64,000 nt of DNA. Origin: Anaerotruncus colihominis (GTDB taxonomy: Bacteria; Bacillota; Clostridia; Oscillospirales; Ruminococcaceae). Location of the stretch: positions 223,746 through 287,745 of the forward strand of contig NZ_VIQT01000009.1 of NCBI RefSeq assembly GCF_010206195.1, in the 5' to 3' direction. The number at the start of each line of letters is the position of its first letter. Position 1 is the stretch's first letter. The position numbers and the translations under genes are program-made. This document shows positions 34,675 through 44,479 of this stretch, in pieces. The notes below the pieces were generated by a model, which saw only the letters and a list, made by a program, of their open reading frames with translations, did not search any database and had not been told where the DNA came from.

Positions 34675-35754
34675 ATGAAGCAATATCGTGTAGGCGTCGT
34701 CGGTGCGACAGGGATGGTTGGCCAGCGATTTGTTTCCCTATTGGAGCAGCACCCCTGGTTTCAACTAACCGCGTTGGCGGCCTCTCCCCGTTCGGCCGGC
34801 AAGACATATCGCGAGGCGGTTGGCGCGCGTTGGGCCATGGCGAATCCAATGCCGGAGCAAGCGGCTGACATGGTCGTTCTCGATGCGTCTGATGTGGACA
34901 GTGTAGCCAAAAAGGTCGATTTTATTTTTTGTGCTGTAGACATGAAAAAGGACGAGATCCGCGCGCTGGAGGAGCGTTATGCAAGGGCGGAATGCCCTGT
35001 TGTTTCCAATAATTCTGCGCATCGCGGAACACTGGATGTTCCGATGGTCATTCCGGAGATCAACGACGCGCATCTGGAGGTGATCGCCTCGCAGCGCACG
35101 CGCCTCGGTACCAAGCGCGGTTTTATCGCGGTTAAATCGAACTGCTCGCTGCAAAGCTATGTGCCGGCGCTTCATCCCCTGATGGCTGATTTCGGCGTAT
35201 CAAGGGCGCTTGTGTGTACTTATCAGGCGATTTCCGGCGCTGGTAAGACATTTGATACCTGGCCGGAGATGATCGATAATGTCATCCCCTATATAGGTGG
35301 CGAGGAGGAAAAAAGCGAGCAGGAGCCGCTGAAAATATGGGGCCGTGTTGAAAATGGGTCCATTGTCCCGGCGGCGTCCCCGTCTATCACCGCTCAATGT
35401 CTGCGTGTTGCTTGTTCCGATGGACACATGGCCGCCGTATTTGTCAGCTTTGACCGAAAGCCGACAATGGAGCAAATCCTGGAGAAATGGGCCTCCTATT
35501 CCGGCGCTCCCCAAGCGCTCAAGCTGCCGAGCGCGCCAAAGCAGTTCTTGTACTACTTTGAGGAGGCGGACCGCCCACAGACAAAGCTGGACCGCAACCT
35601 GGAAAACGGAATGGCTGTGTCGATCGGCCGTCTGCGTCCTGATACGCAGTACGATTATAAATTTGTCTGCCTCTCGCACAATACGCTGCGCGGCGCTGCC
35701 GGCGGCGGCGTTCTTTTGGCCGAGCTGCTGGCCGCGAACGGTTATTTTGACTAA
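34675..35754 (+). CDS. asd: Aspartate-semialdehyde dehydrogenase, archaeal/fungal type
   Basis: 359 residues. It reduces aspartyl phosphate to aspartate semialdehyde with NADPH. The N-terminal VGVVGATGMVGQRFVSLL binds NADP; the nucleophilic Cys is in VKSNCSLQSYVPAL; SNNSAHR and DVPMVIPEIN are typical of the longer archaeal/fungal Asd type, not the shorter E. coli type. First gene behind the lysine riboswitch, so lysine represses it; an ATG at 34675 with AAGGACT upstream. Confidence 0.94.
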   Translation: MKQYRVGVVGATGMVGQRFVSLLEQHPWFQLTALAASPRSAGKTYREAVGARWAMANPMPEQAADMVVLDASDVDSVAKKVDFIFCAVDMKKDEIRALEERYARAECPVVSNNSAHRGTLDVPMVIPEINDAHLEVIASQRTRLGTKRGFIAVKSNCSLQSYVPALHPLMADFGVSRALVCTYQAISGAGKTFDTWPEMIDNVIPYIGGEEEKSEQEPLKIWGRVENGSIVPAASPSITAQCLRVACSDGHMAAVFVSFDRKPTMEQILEKWASYSGAPQALKLPSAPKQFLYYFEEADRPQTKLDRNLENGMAVSIGRLRPDTQYDYKFVCLSHNTLRGAAGGGVLLAELLAANGYFD

Positions 35755-35831
35755 AACTGTTTGGTAACTGGGGCGTCTTTGTTATCCACCTACCTTTAAT
35801 CAAGCGTTATTATGGAAAGGGACGAACGGCA

Positions 35832-36719
35832 ATGAAGAAAACAATTTTTACAGGTGCGGGTGTTGCAATCGTAACGCCGATGAACCCCGATCTTTCCATC
35901 AACTGGGAACTGCTTGGAGTCCTGATAGACGATCAGATTGCACATGGAACAGATGCGATCGTGATTGCGGGGACGACCGGGGAGGCTTCCACTATGACCG
36001 ATGAGGAGCATGTCCAGTCCATCCGGTTCGCTGTGGAACGCGCCGCCGGCCGTGTTCCGGTTGTCGCAGGCGCCGGCAGCAATCATACCGATTATGCGCT
36101 CTGGCTGAGTCGTGAAGCAAAACAGGCCGGCGCAGATGCGCTGCTGCATGTTACGCCCTATTACAACAAAACGTCCCAGGCAGGACTTGTACGCCATTTT
36201 ATGACGTTGGCCGATGCGACAGATCTGCCTGTGATTCTCTACAACGTTCCAAGCCGGACCGGCGTGAATATACAGCCGAAAACATATCAGGAGCTGTGTA
36301 AGCATCCTAATATTGCAGCAACCAAGGAGGCCAGCGGCAATCTCTCGCAGGTTGCAATGATACGCAGCCTGTGCGGTGACGAACTGGATATCTACTCCGG
36401 AAACGACGACCAAATTGTTCCGATTCTTTCGCTTGGCGGAAAAGGCGTGATCTCTGTGTTGTCGAACGTTGCTCCGCGTGAAGCGCACGACATCTGTCAG
36501 CTATATTTTGATGGTAAGGTCCGCGAAAGCGCCGATCTTCAGATTAAATTGCTTCCCTTGATCAATGCGTTGTTCTGTGATGTGAACCCAATCCCTGTCA
36601 AGGAGGCTGTCTGCATGATGGGATGGGACGCTGGCATGTGCCGCCTGCCGCTTGTCCAATTAAACGCGGAGCATAAGGAGCTGCTATCCCGGGAAATGAG
36701 AGCGGCGGGCCTCATCTGA
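35832..36719 (+). CDS. dapA: 4-hydroxy-tetrahydrodipicolinate synthase
   Basis: 295 residues, a TIM barrel. It condenses pyruvate with aspartate semialdehyde at the branch point to lysine and cell-wall diaminopimelate. The Schiff-base Lys is in IAATKEASGNL; the Tyr is in LYNVPSRTGVN; AGTTGEASTMT and AGAGSNHT match the family. It follows asd by 77 bp in the lysine-riboswitch operon. Confidence 0.97.
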   Translation: MKKTIFTGAGVAIVTPMNPDLSINWELLGVLIDDQIAHGTDAIVIAGTTGEASTMTDEEHVQSIRFAVERAAGRVPVVAGAGSNHTDYALWLSREAKQAGADALLHVTPYYNKTSQAGLVRHFMTLADATDLPVILYNVPSRTGVNIQPKTYQELCKHPNIAATKEASGNLSQVAMIRSLCGDELDIYSGNDDQIVPILSLGGKGVISVLSNVAPREAHDICQLYFDGKVRESADLQIKLLPLINALFCDVNPIPVKEAVCMMGWDAGMCRLPLVQLNAEHKELLSREMRAAGLI

Positions 36720-36826
36720 TGGCAAGGTCAAGGAGCATTTTCAAACAGTTTCTATAATTATGACGTAAAAATCCAATTTCGGAACGAATCAATTTTTGTT
36801 CCGGTTATACTTAAAAAGAGGTTAAA

Positions 36827-37594
36827 ATGAAAAGAATCCTGTTGTCCGGTTGCAATGGCAAAATGGGACGCATCATCGCAGGATGCGTCCGGGAGCGAAA
36901 GGACTGCACCATTGTAGCAGGTATTGATCCATGCGGCCGTCCGCTTGACGGTTTTCCCGTTTTTACCACGCCGTCCGATTGTGCGGTTGTAGCGGATGTC
37001 ATCATTGATTTTTCCCATCCCGACGCGCTTGAACCGCTGCTGCAATACGCTGTTGCTGCGCAGATTCCAACTGTCATTGCGACGACCGGCCTTTCGGAAG
37101 CTCAAACAGACTTGATCCATGAAACATCTGTATCCATACCGCTGTTCTTTACCGCTAATATGTCGCTTGGCGTCAACCTGCTCATGGAGCTTGCCAAAAA
37201 GGCAGCTGCTGTCCTGGGTGGGCAATTTGATATTGAAATGATCGAAAAACACCACAATCAAAAAATTGATGCGCCGAGCGGGACAGCACTCATGCTTGCC
37301 GATGCTGTTTCAGATGTCTTGGAAAAGCGTCCGAAATATGTTTATGACCGGCATGCCATGCGGGAAAAACGTACAAAGGATGAGATCGGCATCCATGCGG
37401 TCCGCGGCGGAACGATTGTGGGCGAACATGAGATCGTGTTTGCGGGGCGCGACGAGGTGTTGACGTTGTCTCATTCCGCGATGAGCAAAGAGGTATTTGC
37501 AACAGGCAGTATCAATGCGGCACTGTTTTTGTGCGGCCGTCCGAATGGACTTTACAATATGGGCGACCTGGTTTCCGGGATGGCAGAGCAGTAA
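36827..37594 (+). CDS. dapB: 4-hydroxy-tetrahydrodipicolinate reductase
   Basis: 255 residues. N-terminal NAD(P)-binding GCNGKMGRIIAG, central ATTGLS, and the DapB signature EKHHNQKIDAPSGTA. It reduces the product of DapA to tetrahydrodipicolinate. It is 107 bp after dapA and 20 bp before the ACT-domain gene. Confidence 0.97.
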   Translation: MKRILLSGCNGKMGRIIAGCVRERKDCTIVAGIDPCGRPLDGFPVFTTPSDCAVVADVIIDFSHPDALEPLLQYAVAAQIPTVIATTGLSEAQTDLIHETSVSIPLFFTANMSLGVNLLMELAKKAAAVLGGQFDIEMIEKHHNQKIDAPSGTALMLADAVSDVLEKRPKYVYDRHAMREKRTKDEIGIHAVRGGTIVGEHEIVFAGRDEVLTLSHSAMSKEVFATGSINAALFLCGRPNGLYNMGDLVSGMAEQ

Positions 37595-37614
37595 AATGAA
37601 AGGAATGATTGTCT

Positions 37615-38100
37615 ATGGATGGTGTGGGCGTCACAAAAATAACTGTGAGCGAGGATGTCGCGCTCGTTACCTTTTGCCGGATGCCGATGGATCCCACGGT
37701 AATGGCGGGGGTTTTTTCAGATCTCGCGTCCGCCGGGATCAATGTCGATATGATCAGCCAAACGGCGCCACAGGGCCGGACAGTCGATCTTTCATTTACT
37801 ATCCCCTCCTGCGATTTGCTGGCGGTTCTTGATATTCTGAACCATTTCCGTGAAGCACATCCAAATGTCCGGCCAATGATGAGTAACGGAAACTGTAAAA
37901 TTCAGCTATACGGCGAGGAGATGCGCGAACTTTGTGGTGTCGCAGCGTCCGTTGTCTCCGCTGTGGCGCAAAGCGGCGCGGACCTGATGCTGATTACAAC
38001 AAGCGAGGTCGATATCTCCCTGTTGATTCCACAGACATGCTGCATGGATGCAGTCCGTGCACTTGAAAGGACATTCTCAGTTCAAGCTTCCTACGAATAA
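37615..38100 (+). CDS. Stand-alone ACT-domain protein resembling the aspartate kinase regulatory half
   Basis: 161 residues, with two ACT-type repeats (ITVSEDVALVTFCRMPMDPTV; then a second half with GVAASVVSAVAQSGADLMLITTSEVDISLLI). These match the C-terminal regulatory domain of lysine-sensitive aspartate kinases, but the kinase domain is absent and no lysC is nearby. It closes a lysine-riboswitch-controlled operon, so a lysine sensor or separate regulatory subunit is likely. It could equally be a relic of aspartate kinase. The ATG at 37615 has better spacing from AAAGGAA than the TTG at 37609. A terminator follows. Confidence 0.75.
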   Translation: MDGVGVTKITVSEDVALVTFCRMPMDPTVMAGVFSDLASAGINVDMISQTAPQGRTVDLSFTIPSCDLLAVLDILNHFREAHPNVRPMMSNGNCKIQLYGEEMRELCGVAASVVSAVAQSGADLMLITTSEVDISLLIPQTCCMDAVRALERTFSVQASYE

Positions 38101-38112
38101 ATTGATCAATAT

Positions 38113-38148
38113 AAAAGAGAGGGGCGGCTTATGCCGCCCCTCTCTTTA
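38113..38148. terminator. Bidirectional terminator between the lysine and histidine operons
   Basis: AAAGAGAGGGGCGGC (38114-38128) pairs with GCCGCCCCTCTCTTT (38133-38147); A- and T-rich on both sides. It overlaps the hisE stop codon. Confidence 0.92.
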
Positions 38149-38472
38149 TGTGTTGCGATCACTCTGATGAAACTGTTTAAGATTTCCAATCTTTTGACGA
38201 CGCGCTTCCAGAATCTCCTCGATGCGCTCAGGACGAATGTCCTGCTGCGCCATCAGTACAAGTAAATGATAAAGCAGATCACAGATTTCCTCCTCAGTAT
38301 CCGTGTTGATGCCGTTTTTTGCAGCGATGATGACTTCGCTGCATTCCTCGCCGCATTTTTTCAGGATTTTGTCAAGCCCTTTTTCAAACAGATAACACGT
38401 ATAGGAGCCTTCCTGTGGCGCGTCACGGCGGCTGAGAATCACATCATAAAGCCCTTTCAGCACATCATTCAT
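38146..38472 (-). CDS. hisE: Phosphoribosyl-ATP pyrophosphatase
   Basis: 108 residues, an all-helical MazG-like fold with the EECSEVIIAAK metal-binding segment. It removes PPi from phosphoribosyl-ATP, the second step. The ATG at 38472 overlaps the hisI stop as TGATG. HisI and HisE are fused in many bacteria but separate here. Last gene of the operon. Confidence 0.95.
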   Translation of the reverse strand: MNDVLKGLYDVILSRRDAPQEGSYTCYLFEKGLDKILKKCGEECSEVIIAAKNGINTDTEEEICDLLYHLLVLMAQQDIRPERIEEILEARRQKIGNLKQFHQSDRNT

Positions 38473-38798
38473 CAATCTTCCCCCCAAATTTCCTTAAAAA
38501 AGCAACTATGTGCGCCGGTATGACAGGCATTCCCGGCCTGTTCAACAGTTACAAGCAGTGTGTCGTCGTCGCAATCGGCGCGCAGATCAACCACCTTTTG
38601 AAGATGCCCCGATATTGCGCCTTTATTCCATAATTCCTGCCGCGACCGGCTGTAAAACCAGGTATAGCCCGTTTCAAATGTTTTTTGCAGACTTTCACGG
38701 TTCATATAAGCGAGCATCAACACCTCGCCGGTGCCCTTCTCCTGAATGATCGCAGGAACCAGTTCCGACTTTTGAAAATAAAGATCCAGATTGCGCAT
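38472..38798 (-). CDS. hisI: Phosphoribosyl-AMP cyclohydrolase
   Basis: 108 residues. It opens the adenine ring of phosphoribosyl-AMP. Markers: [10 protein letters not shown], Trp-Phe-Tyr-Ser-Arg-Ser-Arg, and the metal site [19 protein letters not shown]. Two ATGs (38801 and 38798) are possible; the second has better spacing from AGGAGG. It overlaps hisF at the stop. Confidence 0.95.
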   Translation of the reverse strand: MRNLDLYFQKSELVPAIIQEKGTGEVLMLAYMNRESLQKTFETGYTWFYSRSRQELWNKGAISGHLQKVVDLRADCDDDTLLVTVEQAGNACHTGAHSCFFKEIWGED

Positions 38799-39562
38799 CA
38801 TGACCTCCTGACCGGGATACCACGTTCGACAAGATGCGCCTTTACCTGTCCAACGGTCAGCTCCCGAAAATGAAACAGCGAAGCGGCAAGCGCCGCATCC
38901 GCGCTGGTTCGCTCGAATACGTCTGAAAAATGCTCCAACGCCCCGCAGCCGCCTGAAGCAATTACAGGGATAGAAACCGCCTGTGAAACAGCGTTTGTTA
39001 AATCAAGATCGAAGCCGCTTCTGCATCCATCCATATCCATTGATGTGAGCAGAATTTCACCCGCACCGAGACGCTCGCATGTTCTGGCCCATTCGACGGC
39101 ATCCCGCTGCATATCGATCCGCCCGCCATTCACCACAACCGTGAACCCTTCTCTGTCTGCTTTACGGCGCGCATCGATTGCGACCACAACGCATTGGCTG
39201 CCAAAACGGTCGGCCGCCTCACGGATCAGCTGTGGATTGCGCACAGCCGCCGAATTGACGGAAACCTTATCAGCGCCAGCACGCAAAAGCGCCTGAAAAT
39301 CGTCGACAGAGCGGATGCCTCCTCCAACTGTAAGCGGTACGAATACATTGCGCGCCGTATTGCGCACAACATCGAGCATTGTTCCGCGCCCTTCATGCGT
39401 CGCGGTGATATCAAGAAAGGTAATCTCATCGGCTCCCTGACGATCATACTCAATCGCACATTCGACCGGATCGCCAACCTCGCGGATTCCTACAAAATTG
39501 ACGCCTTTGACGACCATACCGTCGCGTACATCAAGACAAGGGATGATCCGTTTGGCTAACAT
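38798..39562 (-). CDS. hisF: Imidazole glycerol phosphate synthase, cyclase subunit
   Basis: 254 residues, TIM barrel starting [15 protein letters not shown], with [15 protein letters not shown] and the catalytic [10 protein letters not shown] segment. It joins with HisH to make imidazole glycerol phosphate and AICAR from PRFAR and ammonia. It overlaps hisA by 7 bp. Confidence 0.97.
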   Translation of the reverse strand: MLAKRIIPCLDVRDGMVVKGVNFVGIREVGDPVECAIEYDRQGADEITFLDITATHEGRGTMLDVVRNTARNVFVPLTVGGGIRSVDDFQALLRAGADKVSVNSAAVRNPQLIREAADRFGSQCVVVAIDARRKADREGFTVVVNGGRIDMQRDAVEWARTCERLGAGEILLTSMDMDGCRSGFDLDLTNAVSQAVSIPVIASGGCGALEHFSDVFERTSADAALAASLFHFRELTVGQVKAHLVERGIPVRRS

Positions 39563-40281
39563 GTCTGCTCACCTGCCCTTTCAATGGCGCGGCGCAGATC
39601 AAGACTACCCGTATAGATGGATTTTCCGCAGATAACGCCATAAAGCCCCAATGCGGCGCAGGACGCGATGTCGTGAAGATCACGTACGCCGCCGCTCGCG
39701 ATCACATTGCAGGAAACGGCTTCGTGCAGCGCTGAAAGCTGGTCAAGGTTAACGCCTTCCTGCATTCCGTCACGCGCAATATCTGTAAATATAATATACT
39801 TTACACCGATATCCCCCATCCGCCGGGCCAACTCAATATAATGAATCTCGCTTGTATCGAGCCACCCCTCCGTCGCGACCATTCCATCCCGCGCGTCGAT
39901 TCCAACAGCGATGCGGCTGCCATACGCACGGACGGCATCTTTTACAAGTGTGGGATTTTTGACGGCAGCCGAGCCAAGTATTACACGTGCAATTCCATGT
40001 TCTAAATATCGCTCGACAGCAGCCATGTCCCGGATGCCGCCCCCAAGCTCCACCCGAAGACCGCTGTTGCGTGCGATCTCAAAGAATATCTGTTCGTTTT
40101 TTGCACTGCCTTCCTTGGCCCCGTCGAGGTCGACCATGTGAACCCACGCGGCGCCCGCGTTTCGGAACGTTTCGGCTGTCTGCACTGCGTCCTCCGCAAC
40201 TTTGTGCGCTGTCGCAAAATCCCCGCGGCGCAGACGCACGCAGCAGCCGTCTTTGATATCGATCGCCGGTAAAATAATCAT
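39556..40281 (-). CDS. hisA: Phosphoribosylformimino-AICAR ribotide isomerase
   Basis: 241 residues, TIM barrel homologous to HisF, starting [17 protein letters not shown], with [10 protein letters not shown] and [12 protein letters not shown]. The ATG at 40281 fits GCGAGG spacing better than the GTG at 40287. It overlaps hisH by 4 bp. Confidence 0.96.
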   Translation of the reverse strand: MIILPAIDIKDGCCVRLRRGDFATAHKVAEDAVQTAETFRNAGAAWVHMVDLDGAKEGSAKNEQIFFEIARNSGLRVELGGGIRDMAAVERYLEHGIARVILGSAAVKNPTLVKDAVRAYGSRIAVGIDARDGMVATEGWLDTSEIHYIELARRMGDIGVKYIIFTDIARDGMQEGVNLDQLSALHEAVSCNVIASGGVRDLHDIASCAALGLYGVICGKSIYTGSLDLRRAIERAGEQTC

Positions 40282-40880
40282 TGGCACAACCTCGCAAAAT
40301 TTTTCAACATCGCAAGCCCAACCTCTCCGCTTTTTTCCGGATGGAACTGCGCGCCATAGATAAAACCACGATGTACAAGCGCTGGGATGCGTTCGCCGTA
40401 TACCGTATAGCAGGAGATATTTTCATCCGGCGTTTGAGCGCAGTAGGAATGCACGAAATAGACATAATCTCCATTTTTTGTATGCTCTGTCAAAGTACAC
40501 GGATGAAGGATTGTCAAATCATTCCACCCCATATGCGGGATTTTAAGTCCGCCGCCTTTGATCAGGCGTACCTCCCCAGGGATCAGCCCAAGTCCCTGCG
40601 TCTCCTCAAATTCATAGCCGCGTTCAAACAACATCTGCATACCAAGACAGATGCCGAGCAAAGGCTTTTTCTGCGCCTCTGCCTGAATGACTGGTACAAG
40701 CCCCGACGCATGCAGCCGGCGCATCGCCTCCGGGAACGCCCCGACCCCCGGCAATATCATGCCGTCACAGATTTCCAGCACAGCCGGGTCGTTTGTGGTA
40801 CAGCAAGTAATATTTAGATAAGCAAGCGCATTCTGCACGCTGAACAGGTTTCCGGCGCCATAGTCGATGATCGCAATCAC
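40278..40880 (-). CDS. hisH: Imidazole glycerol phosphate synthase, glutaminase subunit
   Basis: 200 residues, class-I glutamine amidotransferase. The nucleophile Cys is in LLGICLGMQMLF, and the His-Glu pair in AQFHPEKSGEVG. It gives ammonia to HisF. The start is a GTG (40880) after AAAGGGGTG, 3 bp after hisB. Confidence 0.96.
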   Translation of the reverse strand: MIAIIDYGAGNLFSVQNALAYLNITCCTTNDPAVLEICDGMILPGVGAFPEAMRRLHASGLVPVIQAEAQKKPLLGICLGMQMLFERGYEFEETQGLGLIPGEVRLIKGGGLKIPHMGWNDLTILHPCTLTEHTKNGDYVYFVHSYCAQTPDENISCYTVYGERIPALVHRGFIYGAQFHPEKSGEVGLAMLKNFARLCQ

Positions 40881-40883
40881 GTC

Positions 40884-41462
40884 TTACAACACCCCTTTCG
40901 AGGAGAGGACGCCGCCGTCTCTCGGTACAACGGCCTCTTTCAGCGCATGAGCCGCCGCTTTAAACAACGCCTCAATCTTGTGGTGATCGTTTTCACCGTA
41001 CAAAACGCGCAGATGAAGCGTCATGCCAGCGCCAAAGGCAAGGGCGCGGAAGAACTCGCCTGTCATGCAGCAGTCGAACGTGCCGACCGACTGGTTTGCA
41101 AACGCGCAGTCAAAAATAAGAAACGGCCGGCCGCTGATATCGACAGAACAGAACGCGAGCGTCTCGTCCATTGGGATGAAAAAGCTGCCGTAGCGCGCGA
41201 TCGAACCTTTGTCCCCGAGCACCTTTGAAAACGCCTGTCCAAGCACGATGCCAGCATCCTCAACGGAGTGATGGCAGTCAACTTGTAAGTCGCCCGTCAT
41301 ATTGAGCGTCAGATCAAACCCGCTGTGCACCGCGAAAGCTGCCAGCATATGGTCGAAAAATCCGATACCGGACGACCCGGAAAAGCAACCCGTTCCATTG
41401 AGGTCAAGCGACAACTCGATATCCGTTTCCCTGGTCGTGCGTCGAATGGTACATGCACGCAT
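40884..41462 (-). CDS. hisB: Imidazoleglycerol-phosphate dehydratase
   Basis: 192 residues, monofunctional dehydratase. Mn-binding motifs DCHHSVEDAGI and ENDHHKIEALFKA; FFDHMLAAFAVHSGFD near the N-terminus. No histidinol phosphatase domain is fused, and no separate phosphatase gene (hisK/PHP) is in the operon, so that step must be encoded elsewhere. Confidence 0.97.
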   Translation of the reverse strand: MRACTIRRTTRETDIELSLDLNGTGCFSGSSGIGFFDHMLAAFAVHSGFDLTLNMTGDLQVDCHHSVEDAGIVLGQAFSKVLGDKGSIARYGSFFIPMDETLAFCSVDISGRPFLIFDCAFANQSVGTFDCCMTGEFFRALAFGAGMTLHLRVLYGENDHHKIEALFKAAAHALKEAVVPRDGGVLSSKGVL

Positions 41463-41482
41463 CCAGTTCCCCTCCTATGCAA

Positions 41483-42553
41483 TCAATGCAGAATTTCGTC
41501 TAGCAGACGAATCACAGCTCGGTTTTCCGGCGGGCCGCCTGCTGAAATCCGCAGGTAATCGCCAATATTGCGCACCGCCACCCCGCGCGCCGCCATCTGG
41601 CCAGCGGTTTTTTGCGCGTTGGATAACTGAAGCAGGACAAAATTGGCCTGCGTATTCCAAACGCCCTGGATGTCATCCTTGACCGAGGCAAGCGCGCACA
41701 GACGATCATGAAGTTCATCGCGCGATTGCCTGATGTCTTCGATACAGGACTTGATATAATCGGGATGTGAAAGCAGAACGCGGCCGACCGCCTGCGTCAT
41801 CGAGTTCACATTATACGGAGATTTTGCGGCCTTTAGCGCAATCGCCAATGTTGGATGTGCGACGGCAAAACCTAACCGAATCGCCGCCATCCCGAACGCC
41901 TTTGAAAAGGTCTTGAGTACGATCATATTCCGATATTTTCCGGTTTCTGAAAGCAGCGAGCCGCCAGCAAAATCCATATACGCTTCATCGACGACGACAA
42001 GGCAGCCGGGCAGCGCCTCCACCACCCTGCGCACCGCATCCTGCGAGGCGCACAGGGAGGTCGGATTGCAGGGATTGGAAAACATCACAAGACGCGCATT
42101 GTTCTCCCGTGCTGTTTTGATCAGTCTGTCTGCTTCAAATTCCAGAGAAAACGCATCCTTATCCAATGCGATATGGTGTACGCCGCATGGCTGCGCATAA
42201 AACGCATACATGGAAAAATCCGGCGTAACCGTGACCATTACATCCCCAGGATTTGTAAACCAACTGACGATCAAACCGATCAATTCATCCGATCCGTTAC
42301 CCGCGACCACATGCGACGGGGCAACTGAAAAAAAGCCGGCGAACGCTTCGCAAAGCTCTGTGCAGTATGGATCCGGATAACGGTTAAAATCAATGGAGCA
42401 AATTGCCTGCGCAAACTCGGAAAGCAGTTCCGGCGGCGGCGAAAGAAAGCTCTCGTTCGCGTCAAGACGAATATTGAAAAGGCCCTCAAGCGGCGCGTAG
42501 GGGATCAGGTTTTTCAGCTTTTCAGGCAGCTCATAGGTCGCTTGATCAGACAT
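41483..42553 (-). CDS. hisC: Histidinol-phosphate aminotransferase
   Basis: 356 residues, fold type I PLP enzyme. The PLP Lys is in VLKTFSKAFGMAAIRLGFAV; SNPCNPTS and VVDEAYMDF are also typical. It makes histidinol phosphate from imidazole acetol phosphate. It overlaps hisD by 8 bp. Confidence 0.95.
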   Translation of the reverse strand: MSDQATYELPEKLKNLIPYAPLEGLFNIRLDANESFLSPPPELLSEFAQAICSIDFNRYPDPYCTELCEAFAGFFSVAPSHVVAGNGSDELIGLIVSWFTNPGDVMVTVTPDFSMYAFYAQPCGVHHIALDKDAFSLEFEADRLIKTARENNARLVMFSNPCNPTSLCASQDAVRRVVEALPGCLVVVDEAYMDFAGGSLLSETGKYRNMIVLKTFSKAFGMAAIRLGFAVAHPTLAIALKAAKSPYNVNSMTQAVGRVLLSHPDYIKSCIEDIRQSRDELHDRLCALASVKDDIQGVWNTQANFVLLQLSNAQKTAGQMAARGVAVRNIGDYLRISAGGPPENRAVIRLLDEILH

Positions 42554-43838
42554 CGGAAAACCTCACTTTGATCGAATTTGCGTGCGCTGTAAGCCCTTCG
42601 CGCTCAGCAATCCGCACAATATGCCCCTGCGCTTCCATCAGCGCGGGCTGCGTATAATATAAAAAGCTCGATTTCTTTACAAAGCTGTCGACGCCAAGCG
42701 GTGAAAAAAATCGCGCCGTGCCGGAGGTTGGCAGCACATGGTTGGGACCTGCATAGTAATCGCCGAGCGGCTCGGGCGAATATTTACCCAAAAACAAAGA
42801 ACCGACATTGTCTATTTTCCCGATATATTCGAGCGGATTTTCTGTCATGATCTCCATATGTTCTGGCGCAAGCTCGTTAGCCAGGTCGATCATTTCCTGT
42901 GTACAGCGGCAAATGATGATCGCGCCATAATTTTCAAGCGATTGGCGGATAATCTCAGCGCGCGAAAGGGCGGTAACCTGGCGTTCAAGCTCGGCGGCCG
43001 TTTCCTGTGCGATGCGTTCGCTTGTTGTCAGCAGGATAGCCGATGCGAGCGCGTCGTGCTCCGCCTGGCTCATCATATCCGCCGCAAGATAGACGGGATC
43101 GGCTGTGTCGTCGGCTGCGATCAGGATTTCGCTCGGCCCAGCGATCATGTCAATATCGACAACGCCGTATAACAGACGTTTAGCCGTCGCGACATAGATA
43201 TTGCCCGGCCCGACGATCTTATCGACGCGCGGCACGCTCCCGGTTCCATATGCGAGCGCCGCGACAGCCTGCGCACCGCCCATCAGGAACACCCGGTCAA
43301 CACCTGCGACCGCAGCAGCCGCGAGAATATCGGGATTTGCGCGCCCATCCTTCATCGGCGGCGTAACCATGACGATTTCCCCCACGCCCGCGATACGCGC
43401 CGGGATACAGTTCATCAGCACAGACGACGGATAAGCCGCCGTCCCCCCCGGCACGTAAAGCCCCACGCGGGCCAAGCCGCGGACGCGCTGCCCAATCATC
43501 ACACCGTTGTCATGCGTATCAATGAAGCTCTGCTGCTTCTGACGCAAATGAAACTCTGAAATCTGCTCTGTAGCGGCAAGCAGGGCGTTGATAAATTCAG
43601 GGTCCGCCATCGTCAGCGCATCGTTGATTTCGTCGCGATCCACCTCAAACGTATCCGGGCACGCGCCGTCAAATTGCATTGTAAATGCGCGCACCGCTTC
43701 ATCTCCGCCATCGCGCACCGCTTCAATAATCTCCGTAACGGCGGCCGTTACCCGTTTGTCAACCTCCCTGCTGCGTTCACGCAGCGTATCAAGCAGTGTG
43801 CGTTCCGCACGGCCGTCCGCCCTGACAATCCTGATCAT
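42546..43838 (-). CDS. hisD: Histidinol dehydrogenase
   Basis: 430 residues, normal length. It oxidises histidinol to histidine, using NAD+ and Zn. Markers: YVPGGTAAYPSSVLMN, GPGNIYVATAKRL, DMIAGPSEILI, QAEHD, and AGPNHVLPTSGTARF. The ATGA overlap with hisG implies translational coupling. Confidence 0.97.
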   Translation of the reverse strand: MIRIVRADGRAERTLLDTLRERSREVDKRVTAAVTEIIEAVRDGGDEAVRAFTMQFDGACPDTFEVDRDEINDALTMADPEFINALLAATEQISEFHLRQKQQSFIDTHDNGVMIGQRVRGLARVGLYVPGGTAAYPSSVLMNCIPARIAGVGEIVMVTPPMKDGRANPDILAAAAVAGVDRVFLMGGAQAVAALAYGTGSVPRVDKIVGPGNIYVATAKRLLYGVVDIDMIAGPSEILIAADDTADPVYLAADMMSQAEHDALASAILLTTSERIAQETAAELERQVTALSRAEIIRQSLENYGAIIICRCTQEMIDLANELAPEHMEIMTENPLEYIGKIDNVGSLFLGKYSPEPLGDYYAGPNHVLPTSGTARFFSPLGVDSFVKKSSFLYYTQPALMEAQGHIVRIAEREGLTAHANSIKVRFSDV

Positions 43839-44479
43839 GCGTCGTCCTCCCTGGTCAAATACTGTTCAATTTCTGAAATAAACGGTTCGATCTCCGCTTT
43901 GCGCAGCTTTAGGCTCGCAATATTGACAATCAACCGCGCGCTGACATCGGTGATATATTCCGCTACAACAAGCCCGTTTTCCTTCAGAGTCGCGCCTGTT
44001 TCAACAATGTCAACAATCGCATCGGACAACCCTAAGATCGGCGCCAGCTCAACAGAACCTTCGATCTTTACAAAGTTGACATCCATATTCTTCCGCTCAA
44101 AAAAAGCGCGCGCCACATTGACATATTTCGACGCAACACAGCGCGTATGATATCCCGCGTAAAAATCCACGCCCTCCGGTACGGCCAGGGCGAACCGGCA
44201 CCGGCCGAACCCAAGATCGGCCACCTCATAAAAGGCGCCGCCCATCTCCATGATGGTATCCTTGCCGACAACGCCGATGTCACAAACACCATTTTCAACA
44301 TAAGTCGCCACATCAGCCGCCTTGGCGAGCACAACCTCCATATTCGCATTTGCGATTGGCAAAATGAGCCGCCTTCCCTTCTCGCGGACCGCTGTGCAGT
44401 CGTGGCCGAGACGCTCAAACATCGCAATGCTGTCCTTTTCAAGCCTGCCCTTTGTCAGGGCGATCCGGATCGGCTTCAT
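43835..44479 (-). CDS. hisG: ATP phosphoribosyltransferase, catalytic subunit (short form)
   Basis: 214 residues. This is the short form, lacking the C-terminal regulatory domain, and so needs HisZ, encoded just upstream. MKPIRIALTKGRLEKDS and the VDIVETGATLKENGL segment are typical. First committed step of histidine synthesis. ATG at 44479 overlaps the hisZ stop (TGATG); a GTG at 44482 is the alternative start. Confidence 0.96.
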   Translation of the reverse strand: MKPIRIALTKGRLEKDSIAMFERLGHDCTAVREKGRRLILPIANANMEVVLAKAADVATYVENGVCDIGVVGKDTIMEMGGAFYEVADLGFGRCRFALAVPEGVDFYAGYHTRCVASKYVNVARAFFERKNMDVNFVKIEGSVELAPILGLSDAIVDIVETGATLKENGLVVAEYITDVSARLIVNIASLKLRKAEIEPFISEIEQYLTREDDA

